This document shows positions 12,113 through 23,872 of a stretch of 64,000 bases of DNA, piece by piece. The position numbers and the translations under genes were made by a program. How positions within the stretch are numbered: position 1 is the stretch's first letter; each line of letters starts with the position of its first letter. Origin of the DNA: Nelumbo lutea (taxonomy: Eukaryota; Streptophyta; Magnoliopsida; Proteales; Nelumbonaceae); assembly GCA_022828595.1 (NCBI GenBank), contig JAKGHH010000005.1, positions 54,059,655 through 54,123,654 on the forward strand. The letters run 5' to 3'. Under the pieces are notes generated by a model. The model worked only from the letters and a program-made list of their open reading frames with translations, was not told the DNA's origin and ran no database searches.

Positions 12113-13510
12113 ATTATACCATATTAGATTACACAATATAAAATAGTATATTATACTTGTAAGTATACAAGTAGGAATGACCAGGGCAGAGAGGGGCAAA
12201 TTCGGGGATCCTTGTTATAAATAGGAATGGAGAGATGGGGCCAAAGTTTCTAACCTTGTCAAGGTTCAAAAACCCGTCTGAGTATATTATATAACATAAT
12301 ATATATATATATAATTGTTAATACATGTTGACATATATCATATCATTTTTTTTTTAAAAGGTAAAGTAATATTTATTGAAACAAGAGATACACAAGGAAA
12401 GCTGAGATCAGTCCCAAAAAGGCTAACAAACCAAATCAGCAATTACACATTCCACCAAGAACTAGAAAGATAAAGAGCAAGCACATTACAATATCTGAAT
12501 TCCTCGGACATTGGTAGAAAATTAAATGTATATTATTAAAACATTTATTTTATTAGTAATCTCCATTTTCAATTAGATAAATTCAATTGTATGAGCTTGT
12601 TATTCAAATTGAACTGATTACCATATTTGAACTATTCAAATTTGATTCAATTATGTCAAATTTCAAATTAGGAATCAACACCTAAAGGGATTATTAGAAA
12701 TCAATACCTGAAGGCTACTTGTCAATACTATCAAGAAAATTATAAAGACTTCAACAAATCAATTCTAACACTTAAAAATTGGATGGAAAAAAGAGAGCCT
12801 TACATATACTTTTAACATAAAAGGGGAATATAGGCCTACACTTTTCCCCACTTTCCTGTTAAAAAGGGGTTTACAAAGAGATAGATGTATGATGATGGTC
12901 CATTTGATTCACAACTCCAATTCCAACTGTTTGGTCAACAAAAACTAGAAACTGATTCCCACTCCTAGCATAATGGCATTCACCCATGTGCGAACTTTTT
13001 AGGCCATAACTTTGCACTCTCATGTCCAATTGGGGTGATCTTTTTTCCTTTTTACTTTGGTAACTTTTTTAAATTTATGCATCCAAAGGGGCCTAAAGCA
13101 CCTTGTCCTGCTATTTTTGCCAAAGGACCCTTTTTTGGTCCTCAAATCACAATTTTTACCATTTTTGTAAATAAAAAATAAAAATTAAATTAAAAAATAT
13201 AAACATAAACTAATATTTATATATAGTACAATATTAAAGCTACAATCAGAACAAGCTCTTATTGAATAATTCTAGAATGAGCTTGATTAGGCTCAATTCA
13301 AGTTCAAATCTTCAAGTAATCTTTAATTAGTTATTTGAGCTCGAGCTCAACCAATAAAAAGCTCAACTCGAAAGCTTGTAAGCTTAGCTCAATATATCGA
13401 ATATAAAAACATATTTTGTGATGTATATTAGGAAAATATATTTTCATGTGTAAAATATATTTTATATTCTATATATAATATAAGAATATGCCATATATTA
13501 TAAAGTATAA

Positions 13511-16140
13511 GGGCAATTTCCTTAAACTACCCCTATTGTTTGCGAAATTGACCAAGTATACCCTTAGTATTTGGCTATTCTGTAATGATACCCCTATTGT
13601 TTCTAACAATTGACTACCTCTACCCTTACCCTTAACATTAACATCCGTTAATATTTCATCAAAATATACAAACGCGTGATGTATATTTTTTTAAAACCCA
13701 ATTTTACCCTCATCCTCTTCTTCCTTTCAACAACGGTAAACTCTCTATCTCCGATCACTTATTCTGATAAGTTGTCGCCCAAACACTCGTTGACATCATC
13801 AACATCCTCAAAGAACAAAGGGTGTCAAGTTATCTTAACCCAACGGGCCCTCAAATTCCTGTTAGGCTCCGTTTGGTTTGTGGGATGGGGGTGAGAAAGG
13901 GAATATTCCAAAAAAATTCCCTTTTCTCATATTTATTTTAAGGTGAAGAGGGGGATGGGATGAGAAAAAGGTGGGATGCAAGATCCCAAAATCGTGGATT
14001 CATGGTCACACCAAAATAGTGCAACCCCAGTGGGAAATCTCAAGAAAGCTCGAGTTACGATCTCCCTCCTCCCATAAGGCGACAACAACGTCAAAGCACA
14101 ACCATGCCGGTGGGATCATCGTTGTTAGAGTTAGAAGAGCACATGCCGAAAGCGACAGCGACGACAACTAAACAAGTTACGACAGAGTTAAAAGAGCACG
14201 ACCATACAAGTTACAATGACAATCGGGAATAAACAGAGAGGTTGAAACGAGAAGAGAAGAGAAAGAGAGTGGGAGATGTGGGAGATGAAGGGGGTAGTCG
14301 TCACCTAACTCGCCTTTGTTCGTCTAGAACGAAGGAGGAATGTGAACAATGCCATTTCAGAGGTGGGAGATGAAGGGGTAGTCGTCACCTGACTCACCTC
14401 TAATCATCTTAAACAAATGAGGCAGGTGAACAGTGCCATTTCGGTCCCCTTTACACTTTCTCATCCCATCCCACCCCAATAAAACCAAACAATGGAAAGT
14501 TAAATTTTTACACTTTCCCATCCCATACAAATCTTCGCACAAACCAATAGAGCCTTAGGGAATTGAATAAGGGCTGACCACTTATAATAACAATTAACAA
14601 ACAATGTACACAGGAATTTTAACATTTACCAAAAGTGTCATAAAAGTCTTCATGTGCCCTCCTACATTGACAAAAGCTATTGCTTGCTTAACAAGGCCAA
14701 AAATGGCCTTATAGGCCTTTTTAGACTAATTCACATACACAAGTGAAGCGAAGCACTGAAGCTCCTATTGCTGAGACACAAGCATAGGTCAATGTTGGTT
14801 GAGGGCGAGGAAGTTCATTTGCATCATCGTCATCCTCAAAAAAACAATGGTGTCTTCATCATCAACAACTCACTCAGTACCCAAAAACAAGCAATACCCT
14901 TATCCCCAATTCTGATTTCTTCTTTAACCCTCCTCAAGATCCTTGATGAATCAACAGATGAGAACCACCAAGGCTTAGTAACACAAGCGCAACCTATGGA
15001 GTGATAGATCTCTTCTTCATCTTTTACGACGCAACTAATGTTGTCAAAGATAACAACGATCTGATTTTATCAAAGAGGAGAGAGAAAGATCTAAAACATT
15101 ATTCAAGTAAACTCAAAGCACAACTAGTCAACACTCAACAGTCCTTTTATTTGTCGGGTCTCAAGAGTATTTGATGTCAAGTCTCACAAGATGATGATTC
15201 CCCGCCCTGCAAGATACGGAATAAAAATGGCACCATGGGATTTAAGCAATGATGGCCGAACAACAACGGTTTTTGAGAGTTGATGGGCTAGAAGTGGAGG
15301 GTTTCTTCCCTGTAGTTCGATAATCGACGATAGCCAGAGCCAGAGTAGAGAGCTTCTTTGTCTGATAAGCTTTGTTAACTTCAACAAGAGACAGAGTAGA
15401 GAGTTCATTGACACAACCACCACTCTCTTCTAAATGGAATTAAGGAGTTAGAGATCCGGATGACGATTACATATCAAACTCTCTAGTTGATTTGTGAAAA
15501 CAAAACTAACTGTTTTGCACTATTTTCTCTAGAACTATGTCCAAGAGAAGAAGCTCGAGTTAATTCTTTATCCTTTGACCTTTCTCTCTTTCTACATGAC
15601 CATGGAAATAGGGTCACACCTCTAAAGGGATCCTACTTCCTTGCTTTCAGCCCCCTCCTGTGTTGGTTTCTTTCCAACTTGGAAGTCCCCAAATCTATGA
15701 GATTGTAGTCCATTCTAAGGCTTTATTTATGTCCTCTTGACCCCTCTGTGTGTCTTCTATCGACATTGAAGGAATATGAAAGTGGATCAAGCTCATCAAC
15801 ATGATCCTTACTTGGTTGTGTAGAGACCTCGGATAGGCAATTGGGGGTAACGTCGTCCGTGAAGACAACTAAATCTAAGACGTCACCATAACCAATTGTG
15901 ACGACTCCAAAGCTGTTCTCTCCCACGACAAAGTAGCAATACCACTCTCCCATGAGCACAAGAATGGGATGAGCTTTGAATTTGATTAAGGGCAAAATGA
16001 ACATTTCAGCTCTTCCATTAATATTTTAGCAACAATAGTAATTTTCCAAAATAGTAGGGGTGTTGTTAAACAAAAGTCAAACAATAAGGGTATACTTAGT
16101 TAGCTTCACAAACAGTAGGGGTTGTTTACGGAAATTGCCC
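13511..16140. mobile_element. Mutator-like non-autonomous element, 2.63 kb
   Basis: Terminal inverted repeats of roughly 60 bp are visible. The left starts GGGCAATTTCCTTAAACTAC and the right, reverse-complemented, starts GGGCAATTTCCGTAAACAAC. Both continue through an AAGTATACCCTTA word. The flanking nonamers AAAGTATAA and AAAATACAA agree at 7 of 9 positions, as expected for an aged 9-bp Mutator target duplication. No transposase is recognisable. Internal sequence at 14560-16000 is less AT-rich than the surroundings and includes a 93-codon minus-strand frame (15723-16004) of unknown nature, so captured host sequence (Pack-MULE) is possible but unproven. A Tourist MITE is nested at 13865-14554. 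Confidence 0.72.
13865..14554. mobile_element. Tourist-like MITE nested in the Mutator-like element
   Basis: The left end is GGCTCCGTTTGGTTTGTGGG and the reverse-complemented right end is GGCTCTATTGGTTTGTGCG. A perfect TTA trinucleotide flanks both sides (13862-13864 and 14555-14557), the signature of PIF/Harbinger insertion. The 690-bp interior has subterminal GATGGGATGGG-type repeats and no transposase. Because it lies wholly inside the inverted repeats of the 13511-16140 element, it inserted later. Confidence 0.8.
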
Positions 16141-17866
16141 AAAATACAATTCATACATAAAATATAAAAACAATCAGTTTTTTAACTTTCATGCAAAACT
16201 CAAGCTCAAACTCAAACCAAGTAGAATTTTAGTCAAAACAAGCCAAAATAATAAGCTATACCAAAACTTATCTCAACTCAACTCAATTCCCCTAAAATTA
16301 TTACATCTAAAAATAATTATATATAAACAAGTTGACATGGCACAATCTAACCCATTCAATCCAAATGGTTAAACAAATGACCCACAGCTAAAAGGCAAAA
16401 ACAATTTAACCTCTAGGTTGGTTTTTAAAACATTGTCTACAACACAATCCAAAATAATCTATACTCAGTGACAAGGCTTGGAGGGCAAAACCTAACATGG
16501 ATTAAAGATGAGGAAATAAATGTGGTTGGGGCGACGAGGGTTCAACCATTGGAGGAGGGAAATAAACATGGATGAGGATAATATATGTGAGATTTCTAAG
16601 CCATTGGGGGGACCAAGCTTTCTCAAGCCCCATAAACTTCATTCCTAGTTAAAGGGTCTAAAAGGGCAAGGGCACGACAAAAGTGACAAGTTAAGGTACT
16701 AAGAAATGATGTAAGAGTCCCATTTAACAATAGATAATGGCACTAAACCAGATGAAATGGCAAAATAAAATTCACAAAACCAATCCCATAGGTGAGATAA
16801 GGCTTGAATGACAACAATGGTTTATATTTTTATGCTTAAAACCACGAAATCATTCTTGAAAAATAGCAATTTACAACCAATCTCAACCAAAGAGCAATTT
16901 ACAACCAATCTCAACCTATCCTCGCAAAAATCCCCATCCCTATCCCCACTAATAAAGACAATATTTCGCCTAAAGCCTTCCCCACAAGGATCCCCATCCT
17001 CACAAAAATTCCCCCTATAATTTTTTTATGATGTCAAGTTCCTTTTATTTTTTTATTTTTTGTTTTCATTTTATTCAAAAAGTCTTTTTAAAAATAAATT
17101 AGTTATAATTTATAATCCCATCAAAGTATATTTGAATATATTCAAACATGTTTAAATACATCCAAACATATTAAAAAAAATATTTACACAAAAAATATTT
17201 ACACGAAAAAAATATTCAAACATGTTGTCCCGGTCAGCACCAACAATGGGATAGAAATTTGCCCACCCCCACGAGGGAAAATCATCCCCATTGCTACCCA
17301 TTCGGGGCTGGTCCCAGTAAGGATAAAGGAAAGGACTATTGTAGAAATTCTAAAAGACACTTCTACTTACCAAAACGACTATTGATTAGACCAAACTTTC
17401 AAAACCAGACTCAAAATGATAAAATTAAGAACCAATATAAACACTAAAATAGACCTAATATTTTTATCCACCACTCTCTCTCTCTCCACAAAAATGAAAA
17501 TAAAAATCAGCAAACCTACGGCCAATCTCAATCTAAAAGCAATAGTCCGATAATGATGTTCTCCAACATTTTATTTAAGTCCAGTTTAATGAGTAGAAAA
17601 TCTAAAAGACAAACTATACTTACCCAAACTACTAACACTACTGACCAAACACAATACAGTACCTTCAAAACCAGATTCAAAAAGACAAAAACCAATCATA
17701 AAAACTCAGATAAACCTAACTAGCAACATAACAAAACCAGAACAATGAAGAGGAAAACATCAATAAAAGAAAAGGAGAAAGAATACAATAGCAAGAATCC
17801 TTCAAAACCCTAAAGCAAGCTCCGAAGAACGCAAGTTGACACAGAAACCGCACAATGCAGCATTAC
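16141..17866. other. Non-coding, repeat-derived sequence
   Basis: The first 200 bp carry CTCAAGCTCAAACTC-type words that match the flank left of 13511, meaning the Mutator-like element landed in an older GAGCTC-rich repeat. Around 17230-17310 is a fragment of the GATGGCAA/CCCCATTGCTACCC repeat family. From about 17750 the texture changes to gene-like sequence with AAAACCCTAAAGCAAGC, which fits the start of intron 1 of the PHD gene. Confidence 0.5.
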
Positions 17867-17882
17867 CATTGGTACAGCAGAT

Positions 17883-17924
17883 TCACACGACGATGACTTC
17901 CACCAATGATTCACATTTCTTCAT
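17883..17924 (-). promoter_or_regulatory. Upstream ORF in the proposed PHD-gene leader
   Basis: A 13-codon frame (ATG at 17924, TGA at 17885-17883) ends 13 nt before the proposed start codon. Two shorter ATG-stop frames (ATG CTC GTA TGA and ATG TGA) lie next to or inside it. If the leader is transcribed, these uORFs would be expected to lower translation. This depends on the exon-1 model being right. Confidence 0.35.
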
Positions 17925-18020
17925 ACGAGCATGGAACTCACAGATAAGACAAACTTAGAGAGAACCAGAGTGTAGTGATAGATAGAGTGACAGAGAAAGA
18001 GACAGCAAGACGAGATAAAG

Positions 18021-18100
18021 AAGAATAAAGCAGGATAAATATATAGAAAAAAGATTCAACGAGAATAAAGCAGGATAAATATATAGAAAAAAGATTCAAC
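18021..18100. repeat. 40-bp tandem duplication
   Basis: Two head-to-tail copies (18021-18060 and 18061-18100) share 39 of 40 bases, differing only at their first base. Both contain AGAATAAAGCAGGATAAATA. The duplication falls inside the proposed 5' leader of the PHD gene. Confidence 0.9.
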
Positions 18101-18258
18101 GCAGATTAGGGTCAGTGTTAAGAGGATAGAAGAAGCAAGCACAAAGAGCCCCGTCCACCGATCATAGTGAAAAACATAGAAAGACGAGCAACGTGGAAAG
18201 AATCGGTTAAGAGCAGAAAGCCAGAAACGTCTAGAACAAGGAACAACACACAAACCAG

Positions 18259-18268
18259 CTATTTATGC
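18259..18268 (-). promoter_or_regulatory. TATA-like element, PHD gene candidate promoter
   Basis: The minus strand reads TTGCATAAATAGCTGG, with CATAAATAG as a TATA-box variant, about 30 bp before a CT-rich stretch that could hold the start site. It is suggestive only. Confidence 0.35.
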
Positions 18269-18269
18269 A

Positions 18270-19000
18270 ATACTCCGGAATCCGGACTTTATTTCTGTTT
18301 TTAATCCACTTCACTACGATTTAAACATTGAAAAACAGTTTTTCACCCTTTCGCCTTTCCGCGCCGATTCTTCAATTTCGCCTCCACTTTCAGAAGCGGT
18401 ATTTGTTCCTGCACTTTAGTTGCATTAGGGTTTTGTTGACGTCACCAGTATATCCAATTTAATAACTTTAATCACATCCAACGAATCACAGTTCGCCACG
18501 TTACCATATACAGTATTCGACGATACCACGGCGGTGATGTAGAAGTCTAAGAGAATCGGTTTAAATTACGAAAGTGCCCTGCTGTTTAAATAATTGGTCA
18601 CTTTAATAAAGTTAATTAAGTAAATTAAGCAATTAAATAAACAAATTAAATTAATTAATTAATTAAATTTAATAAATAAAATTAATTAATCTAAATAAGT
18701 AAATTAAGTCAATTAAAGAAAATTTAAAAAAAATAATAGAAAACGGAACTACTTTGGTCAACAATTTGATTGTTTGGTTCAAATGGATTGATTCATAACG
18801 TTTTGAAAAAATGAAAAGTAAAATATAATTAAAATAAAAATGACCCAAAACCTTGATGTTTGCCATTTCCTACTCTCTCTCTCTCTTCTTCATATGTATC
18901 ACAATTTTCCATCTCCCTATCCGATCACCCATCATTTCTCTCCCTTATTATCAGAATTCTAGCTCCATTAAACTATATTGGTTTGATCCTTTATTGGAGG
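18270..19000. other. Upstream region of PHD gene, then AT-rich spacer
   Basis: The first 300 bp may hold promoter sequence. From about 18580 to 18700 the DNA is nearly all A/T with TTAATTAA-type repeats. No coding sequence is supported. Confidence 0.4.
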
Positions 19001-19365
19001 TAGCGATGGCAATTCTCCCCAACCCCAATGGGTAGCTAATTTTCCTAGATTGTTTTGTTAGGGCGAAAATGGCAACAAGGATTAATAGAGATTCTCAATT
19101 AGGGTCGGGGTCAAGGATGAGGAATGAGGTCTCCACCTACCCCGACCCTGATTATATATATATATATATATATATATATAACTGTCAACTAAAAAAATTT
19201 GAGGATTCGAGTCCTATGAGGAATTCGTCCCTATTGGGGATGTAGGACAATTTTTATCCCCAATAGGAATTAGGGTCGAGGATGGGGGTTTATTTCAAAA
19301 TCGGAATCGAAGATGAGGATGGGGAATATGATCCCTACCCCAAACAAGCCCCGTTGCCATTCATA
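19001..19365. repeat. MITE-like repeat with TAGNGATGGCAA ends
   Basis: The left end TAGCGATGGCAATTC and the right end in reverse complement TATGAATGGCAACGGGG form imperfect inverted termini. A CCCC/GGGG-rich body carries an internal (TA)n run of about 28 bp at 19153-19180. Related fragments occur near 17240-17320 and 37930-37970. No target duplication is recognisable, so the borders are provisional. Confidence 0.5.
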
Positions 19366-20119
19366 GTTTTAAGGCATGTAGGTAGGGGTCTCACCATTTC
19401 CTTTTCTTCCCCCTTTTGCCCTTCCCAATTAGCTAATTAATTAAGCCAAATTCCTCAAACCTCAAAGTTTAAACCATCTCATGTCCATGACCACTTCCTT
19501 TTCTTCCCCTTTTTTCTTTCTCAATTAGTGAACCAAGCCAAATTCCTCAAGCCTCATAGCATAGACCACATCATGTCTACCACCCTTACACATGGGTTGA
19601 TCCATTTGGACCAGACGTTTGAACTATTAACTTAGAAATTGGTGGTCAAAGTGGTTTCGTTTTGAGTCAATTTTTAAATTACCTTGATTCATTGGCTTAA
19701 TTTACTTAATTATATTGATTAGTTTTATTTATTTAATTCAATTAATTTAACTTTGTTTCCTTAATTAATTTAATTTACTGATTTAATTACTTAATTATCT
19801 TAATTAGTGTAATTTATTTCATTTAATTAATTAACTTAATTAAATAATTTAGGGATATTTAATTAGATCCTAAAGTAGTTTACTTAATTAAAGTTTGATA
19901 TCTAACAAATCTATCAACACTGTCTATTTTTGCCTACAGTTGGCCTTTTTATCAAAGTTTGATATCGAAAATGGCTTTTTTATTCTTTAAGGTCGAAATT
20001 GTTTTTTTTTTCCCACAAAATTCAGGGATTGTTAAAGCCAAAAATAATAATTTTTCAGCTCTATATAGGGCTACAATTCAAATTTGACATCAATCCCTTA
20101 AGAGGTAGATTTGAATATC
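19366..20119. other. Non-coding spacer
   Basis: An imperfect local repeat of a CTCAAATTCC/CCTTTTCTTCCCC module occurs at about 19380-19470 and 19490-19560. After it comes TTAATTAA-rich sequence that mirrors the one at 18580-18720. I see no gene. Confidence 0.4.
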
Positions 20120-20490
20120 CCTTTTGATCCTAACAAATCGGATCGGATCGAAAAAGCCGATCCATTAACTTAACGAATCCATTTTGGATATTGGTTTATC
20201 TGATCCATTGTGATCGACCCAATCTGTTAATATGTATATTTTATATATTATATATTTTAATATATTATTATATTACATAAATAATATAATATACTATTTA
20301 TATTACATAATATAAATATAATTATAATCGAATCGAATTTGAATCGGGTACCGGATAATACATTCCAATTCGAATTCAAATCATGGTTTTAAAAATCTGA
20401 CGATTCTTTATCGGATTCGGATCAGCGTAATGGATCGGATCGGATAATGTTCTTACCGAATCCGATCCGATCCATTTGCAGCCGTAGCTC
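20120..20490. repeat. GGATCGGATCG-ended inverted repeat, hAT-MITE-like
   Basis: Both sides carry CGGATCGGATCG words in opposite orientation around an AT-rich core (about 20225-20330). The right end CCATTTGCAGCCGTAGC resembles the GCAAATGGATC-type terminus of the hAT-like element at 36885-37341. A related, more decayed copy spans about 21935-22380. Borders are approximate. Confidence 0.45.
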
Positions 20491-20639
20491 TATGGAAAAG
20501 ATTTGTTTTCCTTTTTTGAAAAATTTGAAATTCTGTTTATAAGATACAGACATATCAATTTAGCGATGCTAGCGAGGTGAGAATTTCCAAGCTCATAAAC
20601 CCAACTTGGCATAGAGAATTCATAGGATCCTTGCCACCT

Positions 20640-20996
20640 TGATCCCAAAAGCCTCGATGAACCAAGGTGTGAACCACCCTATTAGAGATCCTGGGCATAA
20701 GACCAGAAGAAACACAGATTTTCATACATCACCCTCATGGATGGACCGATGGAACCCGCTTTGAGCGCTTTTGCCAAAAACAAACCATGCTCGTCTCGGA
20801 TTATAACTCTAAAGCTGACCTTATTTTCACCCACCAAATGGCAAAAGCACTTCAGTAAACTAATAAAGCGGTGCTTAAAAACAAAATTATCCCTCATTTT
20901 CCAGAGTCCAAAATAATAACAGTTCCAAAGTTCTATAGGTTGGCACATAATATATAATTGTTTGGTTTGAATCAGAAAATAATTCTCACATGCCAA
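20640..20996 (-). pseudogene. LINE-type RNase H fragment
   Basis: The minus-strand frame at 20996-20682 contains YYFGLWKMRDNFVFKHRF, the W-x-x-R-N-x-x-x-F linker of plant LINE ORF2, and then VSFRVIIRDEHGLFLAKALK, resembling the first strands of the RNase H fold. It stops early and has no continuation, so it is a relic. Confidence 0.6.
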
Positions 20997-21029
20997 AAAG
21001 TATTAATGCAATGTAAGCCATGGGCTATT

Positions 21030-21345
21030 TAGCTACCTTTGTTTGGAATTGCTTTTCTATAAAAAGCGGTACTCTAAGCCATCACTTCCTGGAGCTGCAT
21101 CTCGTTGCTGTCAATAGAAATATAAGGTGGCAGTTATGTGGTATTGGATAATGGGTGTTATTGCTGAAAATGTTTGCTGGAACATTGATATCATACAAAA
21201 AAAAAATTGTTGTTGCTCCAAGAAACATCTTACATGACAGCAACGATTCCAAACCCCAAAAAAAAAAAACACCATTTTCTCAAAATAAAATACTTTCAAC
21301 TCACACATCAGCACTATCTTGGAAACTGACAGACTCAGGTCACTC
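21030..21345. repeat. Repeat shared with 39391-39680
   Basis: The segment with AAAGCGGTACTCTAAGCCAT, GGATAATGGGTGTTATTGCT and GTTGTTGCTCCAAGAAACAT is about 300 bp long and aligns in order with 39391-39680 (GAAAACGGTACTCCAAGCCA, GTGGTTGCTCCAAGTACCTG). It is a dispersed non-coding element, probably a MITE with lost ends here. Confidence 0.6.
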
Positions 21346-21349
21346 AGCT

Positions 21350-22677
21350 GCTACCTTTTGCTTAGTACATTGATCTTTCTAAAAGCTGCACATCTTACCA
21401 TGTGGAGATTGGATATGAGATTTGTACAATGCATTAGATATATTTACTCTCTGAAATTCGTTCCCTCCCGAATTTGGAATTTTCTAATGCATTTCTTATT
21501 TAAGCCTTGCCTAATTATCCCCAAATCAATGTTTCTATTCTCCCTTTGTAGGTTAAGAACTTGATTAATTTCCATTTTAGTCTATGTACTAGTATCAAGC
21601 CTTGCAAGCTTGCGTATTTATATATACTTTTGCTAGTGACCCCGTGTGATGTATAGTTAATTAAAATACATTTGTATTATATTTAAAAATAACTAATATG
21701 AATAGGATAATTAAAATAATAATAATATTACAAATTATTAAATGTAATAAGATAAATTATTTGCACTTCATATAAAAATTATAAAAATTAATCAAAATAA
21801 TAAAATTAATAATGGCCTAATTATAAATGTCATAACTTAGCCCAAACCCAGTTAGACTTACAAATTTTTTGGCTCAAACAATTATTTTCTTCTAAGCTAG
21901 ATTTATACTAACCACACACATAATGCGAACAATAGAACCATAAGCGGATTGGATTCAGATCAGATCCAATTGCATCCACATTTACATTCAATTATGGAAT
22001 CTTTAGATCCACATTCCCATATAATTATTATGTTAGGTTTTGGATCATCTTTGAATTTAATCCAAAACAATCTTATTGTGTTTAAAATGGTCAAAAATAA
22101 ATAAAAAATGTTAAAAACAATTACTTTTAAAGTATATATGTGTAATAAATATATATAAATATAAAATAGTAAAATTATCAATTATAAGCCTTATATAATT
22201 ATATATAATATTTATATGTATACATAGTTATACTACATGTATACATAAAATAATAATTTTTAGTTCGAAAAGATGGGATTGAATTCACATCTAATCCGAT
22301 TATTAATTGGATGCAAGTTTTGACATCCAAATCTAGGATAATTAGATTTGGAGTAATGTTGGCTATTGGATTTTTGGAATGCAGTGACAACCCTGGTGGG
22401 CAGCTAACCCTTAAGCTCAACCTTGAAGATACATACATATATACATACATACATACATATATTATATATTATAAATTTGTTTAATGAAATAAAAGACCTT
22501 TGATTTTCGAGGTAATATTCACTTTTACCTCAATTCACGATGTAGTTTTACAATGTTAATTACATTTAAAACTAAACCGGAGTGTATTAAAGCACCTATC
22601 CCGCATTTGAATCGGTAGAATGGGGGGAGCCTTAATCTGAACTGACTTGGCATTTCATGAATCCAGTTTGGATAAGA
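21350..22677. other. AT-rich spacer with simple repeats
   Basis: Very A/T-rich sequence runs from 21650 to 22260. A (TACA)n-like stretch lies at about 22432-22460 and a decayed GATC-type repeat at 21935-22380. No gene is visible. Confidence 0.4.
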
Positions 22678-22970
22678 GTGCATTTGATTTGATGTAAAAC
22701 GTCATATACTAATAACATTTTACACTGAACCGTATAATAGGTGACCTTTACATTTTGAAAACCATGATAAAAAAGTATAAAGTCTTACATCGATTTATCG
22801 ATGTAATATTCACATCAATAATCAATATAAAACTTTATGTTTGATAAGGTTTACATCGATTCATGATGTAAAACTCCAGATCTTCATTTACACTTCTTTC
22901 AAACGCCAATAAAATCGAAATGATGTAAACTTTTACATTGTTCTTGATTTACACCAATTTCAAATGCAAC
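22678..22970. repeat. Candidate MITE with GTGCATTTG ends
   Basis: The left end GTGCATTTGATTTGATGTAA and the reverse-complemented right end GTTGCATTTGAAATTGGTGT are imperfect inverted repeats. The interior repeats GATGTAAAAC/GTTTTACATC words. No clean target duplication was seen. It ends just 48 bp before the Tat-1 LTR. Confidence 0.5.
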
Positions 22971-23018
22971 CTCAACCGATTACAGCCCTACACTCCTTAT
23001 GAAAATAAGTATGGAAAT

Positions 23019-23787
23019 TGATGAAGGAAGATTTGGCCCGACCTCATAATCTCTCAATATGTGGCAAAAGCAACAGCTTGGCACAACAGCATGCCCGAGG
23101 CGCGAACTCCGAAAAGAGGAACCAGCGGTCTAAACTCCCTACGAGGAGCCCGAATACCCCGCAAGGAGCCCGAGCTCTCCCTTAGGCCCCGAACCTCACA
23201 AACACAAAGGGCAATAACCCGAACTGGCCTGCCCCATGGCAGTTCGGGACACACCTCTATCCGAACTCAAGACTTCACATCGCTCACCACTCCAGCACTT
23301 CACTTCCAGGACGTCGAACTGGACAACCGTACCATGCCTGACACCGAGGAAGCCCGTATCCAGGGGCGTCACACCTGACTGACTTGGGATCTGACACTTG
23401 ACAGTCGCACTTCAAACAGCCACCTGCCACCGCCATCTCCAGTTACAGAGACAGCTCCGACAAGGAGCAGTGGCGGTTCTGTCCCGGCAGAGGGGATGAC
23501 ACCCGAACTGGAAGAAGCACAGAAGTAATCATACTCGACCTGACAAAAGCCTCGGAGTGAGTGCGCGAAGTGGTTATAAAAGGCTCCCTACCCCCCAAGA
23601 ACAAGGTATGTGAACTTTGCGCCATCTGGTTTTATCTTGCCTTCAAAAGAATACTAACTTGAGCTTCGGAGCAATCTCACCAGGCTCCTTCCCGGAGATT
23701 CCTCATCTTCTCTGTTTTAGGCTCCCTGTTGCTCCAGTTGGAGGCAAGGTCGTTGATAGTTAAAATCGGCCGGATTGCGCACCATCA
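23019..23787 (+). repeat. Tat-1 5' LTR
   Basis: It starts TGATGAAGGAAG and ends GCGCACCATCA (TG...CA) and is 769 bp long. A TATA box TATAAAA lies at 23575-23581. A CGAGGAGCCCG-type unit is repeated at about 23140-23172, and one unit is missing from the 3' LTR. Confidence 0.95.
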
Positions 23788-23806
23788 ATTGGCGCCGTCT
23801 GTGGGA
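23788..23806 (+). other. Tat-1 primer binding site
   Basis: Directly after the LTR comes ATTGGCGCCGTCTGTGGG. Its TGGCGCCGT core complements the 3' end of plant tRNA-Asp including CCA, as known for related gypsy elements. The bases after the first nine fit tRNA-Asp poorly, so the primer identity is tentative. Tat-2 has the same site with one change. Confidence 0.7.
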
Positions 23807-23872
23807 AACGCTTCTAAAAGCCTCCCTCTAAAACTCTCATAACTTCCTCTTCTTCCAAAAACTCCAACACTC

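Larger units (their letters stand above)
9806..17866 (-). other. Proposed intron 1 of the PHD gene (about 8 kb, TE-filled)
   Basis: If the ATG-only exon at 17867-17869 is right, this is one 8061-bp intron with donor GTAATG and acceptor TTGTTGCAG. It contains no other believable exon. It holds a hAT-like MITE (11726-12112), a 2.6-kb Mutator-like element (13511-16140) with a nested Tourist MITE, several GAGCTC-rich and other decayed repeats (about 13230-13400, 16190-16320, 17230-17310) and AT-rich DNA. Insertions explain most of its length. Confidence 0.5.
17867..18235 (-). other. Candidate first exon of the PHD gene (5' UTR plus ATG)
   Basis: On the minus strand the sequence CTGCTGTACCAATG is followed at once by GTAATGCTGC, a good donor. 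The ATG occupies 17869-17867 and is phase 0, so splicing to the exon at 9805 would give Met-Ala-Thr-Val-Cys-Gln. As I recall them, homologues of this PHD family begin M-x-TVCQ. Upstream sequence is balanced in base content, with pyrimidine-rich tracts typical of a plant 5' UTR, and a TATA-like word lies at 18259-18268. The transcription start (about 18235) is a guess from TATA spacing. No other ATG with a phase-0 donor as convincing was found between 9806 and here. Confidence 0.5.

Noticed and set aside
15723..16004. 93-codon minus-strand frame in the Mutator-like element as a gene
   Set aside because: It ends in the terminal inverted repeat zone, shows no domain I recognise and lacks supporting exons.
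23054..23378. Frames of 66-105 codons inside the Tat-1 5' LTR
   Set aside because: The LTR is non-coding; the matching frames in the 3' LTR are broken by indels.
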